Source: JALHVH01 sp964585685
Lineage (GTDB): Bacteria > Acidobacteriota > Aminicenantia > Aminicenantales > Saccharicenantaceae
Direction of reading: 5' to 3'
Assembly: GCA_964585685.1 (NCBI GenBank)
Contig: CAZPEP010000035.1
Coordinates: 1 to 39,350, forward strand
DNA length: 39,350 nucleotides
The position numbers and the translations under genes were made by a program. Below, one piece after another: positions 31,145 through 39,249 of the stretch. The number at the start of each line of letters is the position of its first letter. The stretch's first letter is position 1. The notes beneath the pieces are model-generated. The model saw only the letters and a list, made by a program, of their open reading frames with translations. It was not told the origin of the DNA and made no database searches.

Positions 31145-31827
31145 AACTGTCGGTCGTCATCCCCGTCTACAACGAGAAGGATACCGTCCTCGAGCTCATC
31201 CGGCGCGTCAGGGCGGTTGCCTTGCCGCTGGAGAGGGAAATCATCGTCGTGGACGACTTCTCGACCGACGGAACGCGCGACATTGTCCGGGGCCTCAAAG
31301 GCCCGGACGCCCGGGTCCTCTTCCAGCCGAAGAACATGGGCAAAGGGGCGGCGCTCAAGGCGGGGTTCGCCGCGGCGACGGGGGACATCGTCCTCGTCCA
31401 GGACGCCGACCTGGAATACGACCCCGCCGAATACGTGGCGCTCCTCGCCCCCATCCTCGACGGGCAGGCCGACGTCGTCTACGGGTCGCGCTTCCTCGGC
31501 GGCCCTCACCGGGTACTCTTCTTCTGGCATTCGGTCGGGAACCGGTTTCTGACCGGCTTCTCCAACATTGTCACCAACCTTAACCTGACCGACATGGAGA
31601 CGTGCTACAAAGTGTTCCGGAGCGAAGTCTTAAGGAAGATCGACCTCAGGTCCGAGCGGTTCGGGTTCGAGCCCGAGATCACGATCAAGGTCGCCCGGCT
31701 CAAATGCCGCATCTACGAGGTCCCCATCTCCTACGCCGGCCGCGATTACTCCCAGGGCAAGAAGATTGGCTGGAAGGACGGCCTGGCGGCCATCTGGCAT
31801 ATCGTCAGGTTCCGGTTTTTCGGCTGA
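31141..31827 (+). CDS. Family 2 glycosyltransferase, dolichyl-phosphate mannose synthase-like
   Basis: A 228-residue GT-A glycosyltransferase. Motifs are LSVVIPVYNEKDTV at 3-16, VVDDFSTDGTRDIV, NMGKGAALKAGFAAATG, and the metal-binding QDADLEYDP near 90-98. It closely resembles DPM1/DpmA-type enzymes that load a sugar on polyprenyl phosphate. There is no C-terminal membrane domain, so it is soluble or peripheral. Starts at GTG 31141, overlapping the decarboxylase stop; last gene of the lpxK operon, followed by a long palindrome that could terminate it. Confidence 0.9.
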   Translation: MKLSVVIPVYNEKDTVLELIRRVRAVALPLEREIIVVDDFSTDGTRDIVRGLKGPDARVLFQPKNMGKGAALKAGFAAATGDIVLVQDADLEYDPAEYVALLAPILDGQADVVYGSRFLGGPHRVLFFWHSVGNRFLTGFSNIVTNLNLTDMETCYKVFRSEVLRKIDLRSERFGFEPEITIKVARLKCRIYEVPISYAGRDYSQGKKIGWKDGLAAIWHIVRFRFFG

Positions 31828-31829
31828 GG

Positions 31830-31895
31830 AGGGGTCAGGTCTCAATTTTCAACTTTTTGCCGGACTAAAAAGTTGAAAATTGAGACCTGACCCCT
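31830..31895. repeat. Long perfect palindrome (REP-like), first copy
   Basis: A 29-bp arm at 31830-31858 (AGGGGTCAGGTCTCAATTTT at its outer end) is perfectly repeated in inverse at 31867-31895 around an 8-nt loop. A second element of the same outer sequence is at 37485-37555. Placed three bases after a gene end, it may act as a terminator in both directions. Elements of this type are often moved by REP-associated transposases; none is in the window. Confidence 0.8.
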
Positions 31896-31902
31896 CCCCG
31901 GC

Positions 31903-31929
31903 TTGACAACACCCATACACCGCTATAAT
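31903..31929 (+). promoter_or_regulatory. Promoter of the flotillin gene
   Basis: TTGACA (31903-31908), a short 15-bp spacer, TATAAT (31924-31929). The gene has a good AAGGAGG at 31964-31970, so it has a leader of about 40 nt. Confidence 0.6.
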
Positions 31930-31975
31930 ATCTGGCTTTAAAGACGGTCAAAAGGGCTCTTCCAAGGAGGTTAGC

Positions 31976-33436
31976 ATGAACCAGCTTTCCTGGCTGGTGC
32001 CGGCCGGCATCATTTTCGTCGTCATCGCCCTCGTCGTCCTCATCCTGGCCCTGCAATACCGCAAGGTCGGACCCAACGAAGCCCTTATCATATCGGGGGG
32101 GCGAAAACGGACGATCACCGAGCCCGACGGGACGCACAAGAAGATCGGCTACCGCTACCGCCTCGGCGGCGGGACCTTCGTCTGGCCCTTCACCGAGCGT
32201 GTCGACGTCCTGCCCATGGACATCATCACGCTCACGATCCGGACGCCCGAAGTCCTGACGCACGGCGGGGTGCCCCTCATGGCCGAAGCCACCGGCCAGG
32301 TCAAGGTCGACTCCTCCGACGAGGGCATCCGCAAGGCCGCCGAGCAGTTCCTCGGCCAGGGCAAGGACGGCATCCGCGACGTCGCCATGACCGTCCTCGA
32401 AGGCAAGGTCCGCGAGGTCATCGGCACGCTGACCGTCGAGGATATCTACCGGGGCCGCCAGGAGTTCTCGAACCGCGTCGTCCAGGCCGTCAAGAACGAC
32501 CTGGCGTCCATGGGCCTCGTCATCCTCTCCTTCGCCCTCAAGGACATCAGCGACACCCAGGGCTACATCGACGCCCTCTCCAAGCCCCAGATCGCCGCCG
32601 CCAAGCGCGACGCGGTCATCGCCCAGGCCGAGACGGAGAAGGAGTCCATCATCAAGTCCTCCCAAGCCCGGAAGGAGGGGGAAGTCGCCCGCCTCCAGGC
32701 CGAGGCCCAGATCGCCAAGGCCCAGTGGGAGAATGAGGCCAAGAAGGCCGAGTCCCAGGTCTTCGTCAACTCCAAGAAGGCCCAGGCCGACTTCTCCTAC
32801 GAGCTCGAGCGCACCAAGCTGAACCAGGAGATCAAGAAGGAGGAGGCCAAGGTCCGCCTCATCGAGAAGGAGGAGGCCGTCAAGATCGAACAGGCCGAGA
32901 TCGCCCGGAAGGAGAAGGAGCTCGAGGCCAACGTCCTCAAGCCGGCCGACGCCCGTAAATACCAGATCAAGGCGGAGGCGGATGCCGAGCAGTACCGCAT
33001 CCAGGCCGAGGGCAAGGGCAAGGCCGAGGCCATGAAGCTCGAGGCCGAAGCCGTGGCCGACCAGACCCGCTTCAAGGGGTTGGCCGAGGCCGAGGCGATG
33101 ACGAAGAAGGCCGAGGCCTGGGAGAAGTACAACCAGGCGGCCATCCTCGAGATGTACCTCAAGGTCCTGCCCGATCTGGCCCGGGCCGTTGCCGAGCCGC
33201 TCGCCAAGGTGGACAAGATCGTCATCGTCGGCGGCGGGGGGGATAAGGACCTGGGGACGACGAAGATCACCGGCCAGATCGCCCAGATCCTGGCCCAGAT
33301 GCCCGAGATCGTGAAGACGCTGACCGGGGCGGACATCAACCAGTTCCTGAAGGATAAGCTCTCGCCGGCGGCGAAGCCGGCCGAGCAAGTCGATCCGACC
33401 AAGCCCGGCAAGTCATCCGAGCCGGGGAAGAAATAG
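31976..33436 (+). CDS. Flotillin-like SPFH protein
   Basis: A membrane scaffold protein. Residues 8-28 (VPAGIIFVVIALVVLILALQ) are one membrane helix; 30-210 are the SPFH/band-7 domain with KVGPNEALIISGGRK and LPMDIITLTIRTPEV; 215-390 are a long coiled coil rich in Ala, Glu and Lys with the flotillin signature of repeated AEA and KAEAE motifs. The C-terminal tail (AAKPAEQVDPTKPGKSS) is Pro/Lys-rich. At 486 residues it is close to FloT/YuaG-type flotillins (about 500). Expected to form oligomers in membrane microdomains. No NfeD partner gene lies beside it. Confidence 0.93.
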   Translation: MNQLSWLVPAGIIFVVIALVVLILALQYRKVGPNEALIISGGRKRTITEPDGTHKKIGYRYRLGGGTFVWPFTERVDVLPMDIITLTIRTPEVLTHGGVPLMAEATGQVKVDSSDEGIRKAAEQFLGQGKDGIRDVAMTVLEGKVREVIGTLTVEDIYRGRQEFSNRVVQAVKNDLASMGLVILSFALKDISDTQGYIDALSKPQIAAAKRDAVIAQAETEKESIIKSSQARKEGEVARLQAEAQIAKAQWENEAKKAESQVFVNSKKAQADFSYELERTKLNQEIKKEEAKVRLIEKEEAVKIEQAEIARKEKELEANVLKPADARKYQIKAEADAEQYRIQAEGKGKAEAMKLEAEAVADQTRFKGLAEAEAMTKKAEAWEKYNQAAILEMYLKVLPDLARAVAEPLAKVDKIVIVGGGGDKDLGTTKITGQIAQILAQMPEIVKTLTGADINQFLKDKLSPAAKPAEQVDPTKPGKSSEPGKK

Positions 33437-33489
33437 GCCACGGCTGAAGGTACCGGCGCCGATATGAGTTTTAGCGCCCAAATGAGCTC

Positions 33490-33645
33490 CATCACACAAA
33501 TCCCCCCCGCCCCCCTTTTTCCAAAGGGGGGAGTCTTAAAAGCCGCCTTTGTCAAAGGGAGAACCTTGATCTCCCTATTTGTACAAGAGGGCGTCTTGAT
33601 ACCCCCTTTTCCTAAAGGGGGGCTATGGGGGGATTTTTGGGGGGA
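33490..33645. repeat. Cluster of C-run/G-run palindromes
   Basis: The gap before 33649 holds three to four hairpins of the type CCCCCTTTTTCC/AAAGGGGGG in a row, separated by short spacers such as GTCTTAAAAG and GTCTTGATA. The last G run (GGGGGGATTT) also serves as purine-rich sequence right before the next ATG. No promoter is obvious. Confidence 0.7.
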
Positions 33646-33648
33646 TTT

Positions 33649-36066
33649 ATGATCTCAGAAACTGTCAACAAGATCGGCGCGTCCCCGACCCTTAAGATCT
33701 CGGCCAAGGCCAAGGCCATGCGGGCCGAGGGGATCGACGTCATCGACCTGAGCGTCGGGGAGCCGGACTTCCCCACCCCGGAGAACGTCAAGGAAGCCGG
33801 GATCAAGGCCATCCGCGACAACTTCACCAAGTACACCGATAATAGCGGCATCGCGGACCTCCGGAAGGCGGTCGCCACACGCCTCAAGGATGACTACGGC
33901 TTGACCTACGGCTTGAACGAGATCCTCATCTCGGCCGGAGCCAAGTCGTCTCTCTACCACCTCGTCCAGGCGCTCGTCAACGAGGGTGAGGAGGTCATCA
34001 TTCCGTCGCCGTACTGGGTCACCTACCCCGAGTGCGTCGTCCTGGCCAAGGGGAAGCCCGTCATCGTCCCGACGCGGGAGGAGGACGGATTTCTGCTGAC
34101 GCCGGACCGGCTCAAGGCGGCTATCACGCCGGCGACGAAGGCCCTCATCCTGAACAACCCCTCCAACCCGACGGGCGCGGCCTACGAGCGGCGGCATCTC
34201 GAGGCGCTGGCCGAGGTCATCCGGGGCGAAGACATCTACGTCATCGCCGACGAGATCTACGCCAAGCTCATCTACGACGGGTTCCTGTACACGAGCTTCC
34301 CCGCCCTGGGGGAAGATATCAAGAAGAAGTCCATCATCGTCAATGGCGTCTCCAAAGCCTACTCCATGACGGGCTGGCGCATCGGATTCGCGGCCGGGCC
34401 GGCCGAGATCATCGGCGGGATGGCCAAGATCCAGGGCCACACGACGTCCAACGCCTGCTCCATCTCCCAGAAGGCGGCCCTCGAAGCGTTCGGCGGGCCG
34501 CAGTACGAGGCCCAGCGCATGGCCTCGGAATTCCAGCGGCGGCGGAACTACGCCCTGATGAAGCTCAGCGCCGTCCCCGGGCTCTCCTGCTTCAAGCCGC
34601 AGGGGGCGTTCTACCTCTTCCCGAACGTGAGCGCTTATTTCGGGAAGGAAGCCGACGGCGTGCCCATCCGGAACTCCTACGGCATGGCCTATTACCTCCT
34701 GAAGCAGGCCCGGGTGGCCATCGTCCCCGGGGACGCGTTCGGCGCAGACGACTACATCCGCCTCTCCTACGCGACCTCGATGGAGAATCTGGAAAAGGGC
34801 ATGGGGCGCATCGTCGAGGCGCTGGCCAAGCTCAAGACCGCGAAGAAGACAAAGCGCGTCGCCCTCAACAACACGGTTACGAAAGTCCGGAAGTCCGTCC
34901 CGGTCGAGGCCGGGATCGATCCGAAGATGCGCGACGGCCTGGTCGCGGAGATGGACGGGCACCTCGGCTACGAGAGCCTCTACGAGTGGAACGCTAATAT
35001 CGGCGGGACGGTCGTGCGGCTGAGGACGAACTCGGCCCACCTCAACGACTTCTGGATGGAGAACTGGTACCCGGCCCAGTTCGAGGCCGACCTGGAGCCG
35101 CACGGCGTCGTCTATGCCGTCGACGGCATCGCGGGCCGCGAGCCGCGAGCCTTCTACAACTCCGAGACCCGGACCGGCGTCCTGGTCAACACGGACAACT
35201 ACGGTCCGCTCCGGAGCCTGGCCCTCGGGTTGGTCATGGACCAGGCCGAGCGGATGTTCGGCGCCCATGCGGTGCGCGGGATGTCGGCCGAAGTCGGCGG
35301 GAACGGGCTCGTCCTCATCGGGCCGCCCGGGACGAACAAGACCGAGCTCTTTTTCGAGCTCCTCAAGGACCCGCGGTTCCGGATGCAGGCGAACGACGTC
35401 GTCTTCGTGCGGTACGCGGGGGGCACGGCGGCGGCCGAGTGCGTCGAGCGCAAGCTCTACGTGCCGACCAACACCGTCGAAGCCTTCGATACTTTCAGGG
35501 ACGGCGACGTCCCCGAAAGTACTGCAAGGCGCCGCCTGGCCCCGCTCTTCGACCGCAGCAAGTGCGAGAACGTCGTCACGCGGAAAGAGGACTGCCGGAA
35601 CGAAGAGTGCCTCCGCCAGGACGCCTGCCGGCTCGACCGGGGCTCGCCATACTGCTACAAAGCGTCCAAGGAAGCGCACGCGATGCTCGACCCGGCCTGG
35701 ATCGGCGGAAGGGCGGCCGTGGCGCGTCGGACGAATCTGCGCTGGGTCGTCATCCTGAGGAACGACCCCATCTCGCCGGCCGTGGTCAAACTGGGGAAGG
35801 ACGAGGCGTTGCGGATGCTCGAAGCCGGGGAAAGCGCCGGGGCGAAGAAGAGCCTTAGCGGCAAGAGCCGGCCTTTCTACAATCCTCACCTTCTTTTAAG
35901 CACAACGGGGCAGGCAGGCGTGATGCCCGAGCGCGCGGACGCGGCGTCGTCCGAGCGCCTGGAGCTCGAGAAATCCTTCTACGCGCGCCTGCTGGATCAC
36001 ACGACGTGCTACTTGTTCAACAGCGGCGTCGCCGGCGCCGATAAATTGAAAGAGCTCATCGGATAA
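33649..36066 (+). CDS. Aminotransferase fused to P-loop kinase-like domain
   Basis: An 805-residue fusion. Residues 1-395 are a class I/II PLP aminotransferase of the aspartate/prephenate kind: SVGEPDFPTPENV, NNPSNPTG, and the Schiff-base Lys236 in NGVSKAYSMTGWRIGF. Residues 420-805 are a second unit with P-loop GPPGTNKT at 558-565, then QANDVVFVRYAGG, a five-Cys stretch (C639, C649, C654, C660, C669) and TNLRWVVILRND. I judge it a member of the HPr-kinase/PEPCK fold class, from its beta-rich N-part and P-loop position, but this is tentative. I start at MISETVNKIG because the preceding eight residues are encoded by the repeat. Both parts look intact. A normal aspartate aminotransferase has about 395 residues, so the second part is a real addition. 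Confidence 0.8.
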   Translation: MISETVNKIGASPTLKISAKAKAMRAEGIDVIDLSVGEPDFPTPENVKEAGIKAIRDNFTKYTDNSGIADLRKAVATRLKDDYGLTYGLNEILISAGAKSSLYHLVQALVNEGEEVIIPSPYWVTYPECVVLAKGKPVIVPTREEDGFLLTPDRLKAAITPATKALILNNPSNPTGAAYERRHLEALAEVIRGEDIYVIADEIYAKLIYDGFLYTSFPALGEDIKKKSIIVNGVSKAYSMTGWRIGFAAGPAEIIGGMAKIQGHTTSNACSISQKAALEAFGGPQYEAQRMASEFQRRRNYALMKLSAVPGLSCFKPQGAFYLFPNVSAYFGKEADGVPIRNSYGMAYYLLKQARVAIVPGDAFGADDYIRLSYATSMENLEKGMGRIVEALAKLKTAKKTKRVALNNTVTKVRKSVPVEAGIDPKMRDGLVAEMDGHLGYESLYEWNANIGGTVVRLRTNSAHLNDFWMENWYPAQFEADLEPHGVVYAVDGIAGREPRAFYNSETRTGVLVNTDNYGPLRSLALGLVMDQAERMFGAHAVRGMSAEVGGNGLVLIGPPGTNKTELFFELLKDPRFRMQANDVVFVRYAGGTAAAECVERKLYVPTNTVEAFDTFRDGDVPESTARRRLAPLFDRSKCENVVTRKEDCRNEECLRQDACRLDRGSPYCYKASKEAHAMLDPAWIGGRAAVARRTNLRWVVILRNDPISPAVVKLGKDEALRMLEAGESAGAKKSLSGKSRPFYNPHLLLSTTGQAGVMPERADAASSERLELEKSFYARLLDHTTCYLFNSGVAGADKLKELIG

Positions 36067-36303
36067 ATCCCCCCAACCCCCCTTTTTCAAAGGGGGGTGT
36101 CTATATCCCCCTCAGCCCCCCATTAGGAAAAGGGAGGCATCATGTCCCTCCAGCCCCCCTTTAGGAAAGAGAGGTCATCATGTCTCCCAACCTCCCTTTT
36201 CCAAAGGGGGGCAAGCATCAAAGTCCCCTATTCCCCTTTTTTACCACAAGGGGAGGGCGATGACGTCCCCCCTTTGTAAAAGGGGGGGTTAGGGGGGATT
36301 TCT
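36067..36303. repeat. C-run/G-run palindromes, left side of DUF559 gene
   Basis: About five hairpins in series, starting with CCCCCCTTT/AAAGGGGGG (36077-36085/36089-36097) followed by GTGTCTATATCCCCC. The first ~65 bases recur almost exactly on the other side of the DUF559 gene (36660-36726). No gene seen. Confidence 0.75.
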
Positions 36304-36651
36304 CTACAAAAGCTCAAATATTGTTTCGAGCACTTCCTTCGTTGATTTCAAAACCTCCAAGTCTGAGAACCTCAGGACCCTCATGCCCAGTTTATTCATG
36401 AATTCGTCCCGGATCTTGTCCTTTTCAGCCCCGATGCCATAGTAATGTTGCCCCCCGTCGACCTCGATGATCAGTTTTGCCGTCGGGCAGTAAAAATCGA
36501 CGATATAACTACCGATCGGTCTCTGTCTGAAGAATTGGCGCCCTTTCAGTTGTCTCTGACGAATCTTGTCCCAAAGACGCATCTCGGCCTCGGTCATGTT
36601 CTTCCGGAGATCGCGAGAATATTTTTTCAGCCATGGATCATACTTAAGCAC
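36304..36651 (-). CDS. DUF559-family endonuclease-like protein
   Basis: A 115-residue DUF559 protein with the PD-(D/E)XK-like fold related to very short patch repair nucleases. Core features: MTEAEMRLWDKIRQRQLKG near 19-37, FRQRPIGSYIVDFYCPTAKL near 41-60, and IIEVDGGQHY near 61-70, which carries the Glu/Asp candidates and His. The end VLRFSDLEVLKSTKEVLETI is also typical. Start is GTG 36649-36651. Lower GC than its surroundings and bracketed by near-identical repeats, which suggests it moves with them. Biochemical role unproven in this family. Confidence 0.88.
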   Translation of the reverse strand: MLKYDPWLKKYSRDLRKNMTEAEMRLWDKIRQRQLKGRQFFRQRPIGSYIVDFYCPTAKLIIEVDGGQHYYGIGAEKDKIRDEFMNKLGMRVLRFSDLEVLKSTKEVLETIFELL

Positions 36652-36654
36652 AAT

Positions 36655-36870
36655 TAAATCCCCCCCAACCCCCCTTTTTCAAAGGGGGGTGTCTATATCC
36701 CCCTTAGCCCCTCTTTAGGAAAAGGGGATAATTCCATATCGGGTCCTATGACATGGACGGATAAGAGACCGCCTTTTTCTCACCGCGGGGGGGATCTATC
36801 GTTCCCCCCTTGTTGAAAAGGGGTTGGGAGGATCTATCGTTTCCCCTTTGTTGAAGAGGGGTTGGGGGGA
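36655..36870. repeat. C-run/G-run palindromes, right side of DUF559 gene
   Basis: A second series of hairpins. Its first ~65 bases (36660-36726) match 36067-36133 with few changes, including GTGTCTATATCCCCC and TTAGGAAAAGGGG; the two are in the same orientation, i.e. direct repeats around the gene. Confidence 0.75.
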
Positions 36871-36871
36871 G

Positions 36872-37456
36872 TTAATATAGGCCTGTTTCGATCTCCTCGG
36901 CCATGATATGCAACATCAACAGGTGCACTTCCTGGATGCGCGGGGTGCTCTCTGATGGAACAGCTATTAGATAATCGGGCGCGGCATCCGACGCAACGCC
37001 GGACGTTGAGGCCAACATCCCCCCGCCCTCGCCGGTCAGGGCGATCGTGAGCATCCCCTTCGCCTTTGCCGCCTTCAAGGCTTCGATGATATTCGGCGAA
37101 TTCCCGCTTGTCGTCAAGGCAATGGCCACATCGCCCTTATCGCCAATCGCCTCAATCTGACGGCTGAAGACTTGGTCGAAGGACCTGTCGTTCGAGATGG
37201 CCGTCAGTGCGGACGTGTCGGTTGTCAAAGCTATGGACGGGATGGCCCGGCGCTCCTTCAGGAACCGATTCATGAGCTCCGCTGCGAAGTGCTGGGCCTC
37301 GGCCGCGCTCCCGCCATTCCCGAAGACGAGGACCTTGTGTCCCGCCTTGAGGGCCCTCACAGTCGCGGCAATAGAGCCCTCGAGCGCATCCCCACCCGCA
37401 GCCCCGAGCTTCTCCAATATCCGGGATAATTCACCGACGGCGTCATCTTTTTTCAT
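36872..37456 (-). CDS. gmhA: Phosphoheptose isomerase GmhA
   Basis: Isomerises sedoheptulose 7-phosphate to D-glycero-manno-heptose 7-phosphate, the first step to LPS core heptose. The 194-residue SIS-domain protein starts at MKKDDAVGELSRI (37456, GGAG eight bases before), not at an earlier GTG-type start. Motifs: FGNGGSAAEAQHFAAEL near 45-61, ALTTDTSALTAISND near 76-90, ALTTSGNSPNIIEAL near 111-125, and the closing helix ESTPRIQEVHLLMLHI. Length is as in E. coli (192). No neighbouring heptose genes. Confidence 0.92.
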   Translation of the reverse strand: MKKDDAVGELSRILEKLGAAGGDALEGSIAATVRALKAGHKVLVFGNGGSAAEAQHFAAELMNRFLKERRAIPSIALTTDTSALTAISNDRSFDQVFSRQIEAIGDKGDVAIALTTSGNSPNIIEALKAAKAKGMLTIALTGEGGGMLASTSGVASDAAPDYLIAVPSESTPRIQEVHLLMLHIMAEEIETGLY

Positions 37457-37484
37457 TCTTTTCTCCAGAAAGAGATCATCGGCT

Positions 37485-37555
37485 GAGGGGTCAGGTCTCA
37501 ACTTTTGACTTTTTGACCGACCGTTAAAAAGTCAAAAGTTGAGACCTGACCCCTC
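37485..37555. repeat. Long perfect palindrome (REP-like), second copy
   Basis: Arms of 30 bp at 37485-37514 and 37526-37555 around an 11-nt loop. The outer 16 bases (GAGGGGTCAGGTCTCA) equal those of the element at 31830; the inner part of the arm differs (ACTTTTGACT against ATTTTCAACT) but stays perfectly paired, i.e. the two stems have changed together. Confidence 0.8.
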
Positions 37556-37558
37556 CCC

Positions 37559-38734
37559 TCATTCATCCCGACGCTCTTGATGCGCGTCATCCTGTTCCTT
37601 CAATCTAACGGTTAGGTCATCCAGGCCCAAGAATTCAACTTCTATGTCTCCAAATGAACGCTTATAGGGTCTTTCCACGTCGTGGCAAGCGGCGTAGTTC
37701 GGGCCCTTCGAGTACTGCCGCCGGAAAGCCCGCATTCCCGCGGGATCAAACTGCGAAGCGGACCATTTGCACTCGATCGCTGTCGGAGGGCCGGAGGCTT
37801 TCCGCCGGATAAAATCCACCTCATGATGGCGTTTATCACGCCAGTAACCCAGGGTTCGGGTCTGCAGTCGGCCTTGGATCTCGTTGAGAACATAATGTTC
37901 CCAAAGCTCTCCCATGTCGTCGGGGCGGAGGTTTTGCCAGCCCCTGTAATGGCATACGAACCCGGTATCGAAACCATAGACTTTCGGCGCCGAAAGGATC
38001 TCCGAGCGGCGGTGAGTATTGAATGGGCGAACCACGTGAACGACAAAAGTCGCCTCGAGAACCGAAAGATAATTAGCAATCGTAGTTCGGCTCACTTCAC
38101 AAGGGCCGGATAACTTGGTTGCCTCAAAAATCCCGCCGCTTTGCATAAACAGGAGCTCCGTAAACCGCTGAAAAGAATACCGCCTTTCCAATCGAAACAA
38201 TTCCTGGATATCCTTGGCCCAAAAGGCGTCCATCCATTCCTGGAATTCCCTGTCCGGGTACTCTCCGCTCAAAAAGAACGGCGGAAGCCCACCCCTCAAA
38301 AGACGCCGGTCGATGTCCGGATGGCCAAAGTCTTCCAGGTCGCCGACGATCATTGGCGTCAACCACATTTCCAGTTTTCTTCCCGTAAGGGTATCCCTGA
38401 ATTTTCTCGAAGCGCCAAGCGAAGACGATCCCGTGGCGATAATCCGGACGTCTGGAAAATGGTCCGCTGCGATCTTGAGCGTTTCCGCAGGATTGCCCAA
38501 GCGATGGATTTCATCCAGAACGATCCGCCGTCCCCGGAAGTTCGCAAGGAATTCCTCCGGATCCTCCAGCAAGCGACGAACGCGCGGGAGTTCGCAGTCA
38601 AAATATTCAATGTTAGCCAGAGATTTGCATAAGTAGGTTTTCCCGACCCTCCGGACTCCGGAAACCCAAAGAACTGATCTCTTCTCCCACAATTGAGAAA
38701 TCAGGTCTGCCCAAAAACGCCGAAGCTTGATCAT
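37559..38734 (-). CDS. AAA_14/DUF4143 ATPase
   Basis: A 391-residue protein of the widespread AAA_14 plus DUF4143 type. Walker A is GVRRVGKTY at 26-34, Walker B RIVLDEIHR near 67-75, sensor ATGSSSL near 98-104. The C-terminal part holds a winged-helix-like segment and a PD-(D/E)XK-like core: GYWRDKRHHEVDFI and TAIECKWSASQFD. I choose ATG 38734: a minus-strand TTGCGC, 17-bp spacer, TAGAAT (38750-38745) ends 10 nt before it, leaving no room for the upstream ATG at 38773. Function in the family is poorly known; often seen as stand-alone accessory genes. Confidence 0.85.
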   Translation of the reverse strand: MIKLRRFWADLISQLWEKRSVLWVSGVRRVGKTYLCKSLANIEYFDCELPRVRRLLEDPEEFLANFRGRRIVLDEIHRLGNPAETLKIAADHFPDVRIIATGSSSLGASRKFRDTLTGRKLEMWLTPMIVGDLEDFGHPDIDRRLLRGGLPPFFLSGEYPDREFQEWMDAFWAKDIQELFRLERRYSFQRFTELLFMQSGGIFEATKLSGPCEVSRTTIANYLSVLEATFVVHVVRPFNTHRRSEILSAPKVYGFDTGFVCHYRGWQNLRPDDMGELWEHYVLNEIQGRLQTRTLGYWRDKRHHEVDFIRRKASGPPTAIECKWSASQFDPAGMRAFRRQYSKGPNYAACHDVERPYKRSFGDIEVEFLGLDDLTVRLKEQDDAHQERRDE

Positions 38735-38744
38735 AGCTGACCAG

Positions 38745-38773
38745 ATTCTATCCCAAAGCGCGACCATGCGCAA
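38745..38773 (-). promoter_or_regulatory. Promoter of the AAA_14 gene, leaderless type
   Basis: On the minus strand TTGCGC (38773-38768), 17-bp spacer, TAGAAT (38750-38745), then 10 nt to the ATG at 38734. The -35 box is weak. Confidence 0.45.
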
Positions 38774-38912
38774 GTAAAATAGCGTTTGGTGGCACTATTT
38801 GCCAGACGAGCCCTCGGCAACCTTCTCAAATTTTCCCCTTGCAGGATGCTGAAGCCGTGAATATTATACGTGCGCCCAACGCGAACATCAAGGTGAACCG
38901 CTAATCGGGCGA

Positions 38913-38941
38913 TTGAAGAGCGCATCAATGTCGCCTATAAT
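38913..38941 (+). promoter_or_regulatory. Promoter of the HicB-like gene
   Basis: TTGAAG (38913-38918), 17-bp spacer, TATAAT (38936-38941). GGGG lies 7 bases before the ATG at 38977. The rest of 38774-38912 shows no recognisable feature. Confidence 0.6.
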
Positions 38942-38976
38942 GATTCTGATCCGACGGAATCAACCCTGGGGAAACA

Positions 38977-39249
38977 ATGAAAAGAGCCTTCAACGTTATA
39001 ATTGAGCCGGATGAAGACGGCTATTTCGTCGCGACCGTTCCGGAGCTCCCCGGCTGTCACACGCAAGCCAAGAGCCTCGATGAGCTGAATCAACGAATCG
39101 AGGAAGCGATCACCTTCTATCACGAACACCGAAAACAAGCGAAGATCGTCGGGCTGTTCGGGACGATCCCCTATGCCGCGGATTACAATCCTAAAAAGCC
39201 CAGGGCGCGCTGCCCCCTCAGCAGGACGGTTTTGACGCGCGTCCGGTAA
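38977..39249 (+). CDS. HicB-like antitoxin-type protein, orphan
   Basis: A 90-residue protein. Residues 1-50 are a clear HicB domain: AFNVIIEPDEDGYFVATVPE, ELPGCHTQAKSLDELNQRI and EEAITFYHE. No HicA toxin gene lies before or after it. Stand-alone HicB-like proteins are frequent. The final ~22 residues (ADYNPKKPRARCPLSRTV) lie antisense to the amidohydrolase gene and look like read-through, where most relatives end at about residue 70. Confidence 0.85.
   Translation: MKRAFNVIIEPDEDGYFVATVPELPGCHTQAKSLDELNQRIEEAITFYHEHRKQAKIVGLFGTIPYAADYNPKKPRARCPLSRTVLTRVR

Noticed and set aside
36067..36303. CRISPR array
   Set aside because: The repeats are G/C-run hairpins of unequal length without regular unique spacers, and no cas genes are nearby.
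38840..38905. Plus-strand reading ending VNIIRAPNANIKVNR as a gene tail
   Set aside because: Only about 40 codons, no start signal and no recognised family; kept as unexplained intergenic sequence.
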